Source of the DNA: Candidatus Njordarchaeum guaymasense
Lineage (GTDB): Archaea > Asgardarchaeota > Njordarchaeia > Njordarchaeales > Njordarchaeaceae
Reading direction: 5' to 3'
Assembly: GCA_030587605.1 (NCBI GenBank)
Contig: JAUQYT010000207.1
Coordinates: 1 to 6,215 of the forward strand
DNA length: 6,215 nt
In this document: piece after piece, positions 5,128 to 6,215 of the stretch
Position numbering within the stretch: position 1 is the stretch's first letter
Layout of the letters: every line of letters begins with the position of its first letter
Position numbers and translations under genes: made by a program
The notes under the pieces: model-generated
Told to the model about the DNA's origin: nothing
Database searches by the model: none
Seen by the model: the letters and a program-made list of their open reading frames with translations, nothing else

Positions 5128-6215
5128 ATGCCTCCTGAACACAGGTTGAACATTGCTGCTCTCTCCACTGAAGAGTGGAATTACATTCGCGGACTGTTTA
5201 TGACCGACGGCTATTCACGTGTCATTACGAGAGGATCAAGTCGAGCATACATCATTTCCTTCTATCTTCAAGGAGACGAAGGGAAAATTGCGGAAAGAGT
5301 GACGAACATGTTATTGCGACTGGGTTTGAATCCTCGCACCAAGAAACGTTTAACCTATAAGATGATAATCATAGAAGCATATTCGAAATCTCTACTGAAC
5401 TTCCTCCCAGACAAGAAGGCTCTCATTGATAATGCTGTGGGAAGGGAGAGACTGCTTGCAGGGAACAAATTGTTCGATGTCAAAGCGGGTATTCCGTTTC
5501 TAGCAGGTCTTCTCGACGGGGATGGAAGTTGCTCCATAAGCGTCGAGGGGTACTACTGTTTCGGATCAACACATCCCTTTGACTGGTCTTTTACACAATC
5601 AAGATATCCATTTCTGATTGATTATGTCAAAAGTTTCATCGAATCCCTCGCTCCAAACGGTTCGAAAATAGGAAGAACAAAGAGAGGCCTAAGTGTTGTG
5701 CGTATTCGCAAATCTGGTATAAATGCATTGCTTGATGAAGGGATCGCTAAGTACTCGTGGAAGGCGACTCGATGGCTGGAGAGGGTCGCCAAGCTTCGAA
5801 GTCAACGAGAGTCATATTACACAGTTGGGCAGGTTGCTAGGATGATTAACGTAAGTGAGACAACATTGAGGTGTTGGCTTAGAAAAGGCAAGATGATGTA
5901 TCACCGGAGAATTGTTACGACGAGGGAGAGCCCAAGAAGTCTATCTTGGCACTACATTCCGAGCGATGTGGCAAAAGAGTTCGCTGAAAAGTTTCTGGGT
6001 GAAAAAAGGAGAACGGAGAGGATTAGGAGGGAAGGGGTGAAACTTATTGCTGCTGCTAAGATTCTAGGCGTTCCACACCGCACATTATATGACTGGTATC
6101 GATGCGGCAAGATTCGAGGCACCTTGTTACATAATGGAGGCGGTCATGGATGCGTGATTATACCTAGAGACGAGGTTGAAAGCTTTGAGAAGAAGAAACA
6201 TGATAACCTGTGCTC
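5128..6215 (+). CDS. LAGLIDADG homing-endonuclease-like protein with two C-terminal MerR/excisionase-type HTH domains (3' end missing)
   Basis: I read 362 uninterrupted codons from ATG 5128 to the window edge. The first LAGLIDADG helix is YIRGLFMTDGYS (19-30) and the second FLAGLLDGDGSC (124-135). They are about 105 residues apart, as in single-chain two-motif enzymes, and both retain the metal-binding acidic residue (D27, D132). Each is followed by the expected mixed beta/alpha DNA-binding fold; the second half includes DWSFTQ, PFLIDYVKSF and KYSWKATRWLERV, up to about residue 222. Two winged-helix modules then follow. The first is YTVGQVARMINVSETTLRCWLRKGKM (231-256), with the wing and a closing IPSDVAKEF (277-285). 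The second is LIAAAKILGVPHRTLYDWYRCGKIRG (306-331), with IPRDEVESF (345-353). These resemble MerR or excisionase (HTH_17) domains and should add sequence-specific binding. No intein splice residues are seen. The likely role is a site-specific DNA endonuclease of a mobile element; a nuclease-derived regulator is the alternative. The DNA target and the gene's end lie outside what is visible. Confidence 0.88.
   Translation, partial: MPPEHRLNIAALSTEEWNYIRGLFMTDGYSRVITRGSSRAYIISFYLQGDEGKIAERVTNMLLRLGLNPRTKKRLTYKMIIIEAYSKSLLNFLPDKKALIDNAVGRERLLAGNKLFDVKAGIPFLAGLLDGDGSCSISVEGYYCFGSTHPFDWSFTQSRYPFLIDYVKSFIESLAPNGSKIGRTKRGLSVVRIRKSGINALLDEGIAKYSWKATRWLERVAKLRSQRESYYTVGQVARMINVSETTLRCWLRKGKMMYHRRIVTTRESPRSLSWHYIPSDVAKEFAEKFLGEKRRTERIRREGVKLIAAAKILGVPHRTLYDWYRCGKIRGTLLHNGGGHGCVIIPRDEVESFEKKKHDNLC

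Noticed and set aside
5321..5341. tRNA T-arm-like string (GGTTTGAATCC followed by TCGCACCA)
   Set aside because: The T-stem has mismatches, no acceptor, D or anticodon arm fits upstream, and the string lies inside the well-supported nuclease coding frame.
5355..5537. Minus-strand frame of 60 codons opposite the nuclease gene
   Set aside because: It is an antisense shadow of the LAGLIDADG frame, without ribosome site or recognisable motifs.
5128..6215. The LAGLIDADG protein as an intein or intron-embedded frame of a larger gene
   Set aside because: It has its own ATG with a well-spaced GGGAG site and an in-frame stop 27 bases upstream. No Hint-domain block or terminal Cys/Ser and His-Asn splice residues are visible. 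An RNA intron in a host gene beyond the right edge cannot be excluded.

Overview
The window looks archaeal, probably from an uncultivated TACK-type or related lineage (low confidence on lineage). The reasons are GTG and TTG start candidates placed against GGTGA-type ribosome sites, arginine codons dominated by AGA/AGG, short AT-rich TATA-like boxes, and free-standing LAGLIDADG endonuclease coding. No rRNA, tRNA, CRISPR array or insertion sequence was found.

Positions 1-4646 hold four genes, all on the minus strand and in the same order of transcription. They are an FAD-dependent amine-oxidase/UDP-galactopyranose-mutase-like oxidoreductase (3324-4646), a small FMN-binding pyridoxamine-phosphate-oxidase-like protein (2804-3202), a saccharopine-dehydrogenase-family NAD(P) oxidoreductase (1538-2761) and an FGGY sugar kinase (1-1441, running off the left edge). 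Gaps of roughly 40 to 120 bases allow a single operon, but weak internal promoter candidates exist. Together they suggest a small-molecule redox and sugar or polyol phosphorylation cassette. The substrate of none of the four can be read from sequence.

Positions 4647-5127 are a divergent intergenic region with no convincing gene. It contains an inverted repeat with an internal palindrome close to the minus-strand promoter, an unusual one-strand cluster of YTGTC words, and an extended foldable segment just upstream of the plus-strand gene.

From 5128 to the right edge, on the plus strand, an incomplete gene encodes a two-motif LAGLIDADG homing-endonuclease-like protein followed by two successive MerR/excisionase-type helix-turn-helix modules. 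It has its own Shine-Dalgarno site and start codon and is the most unusual item here: an apparently intact nuclease core joined to a tandem DNA-recognition tail, outside any visible intein or intron host gene.
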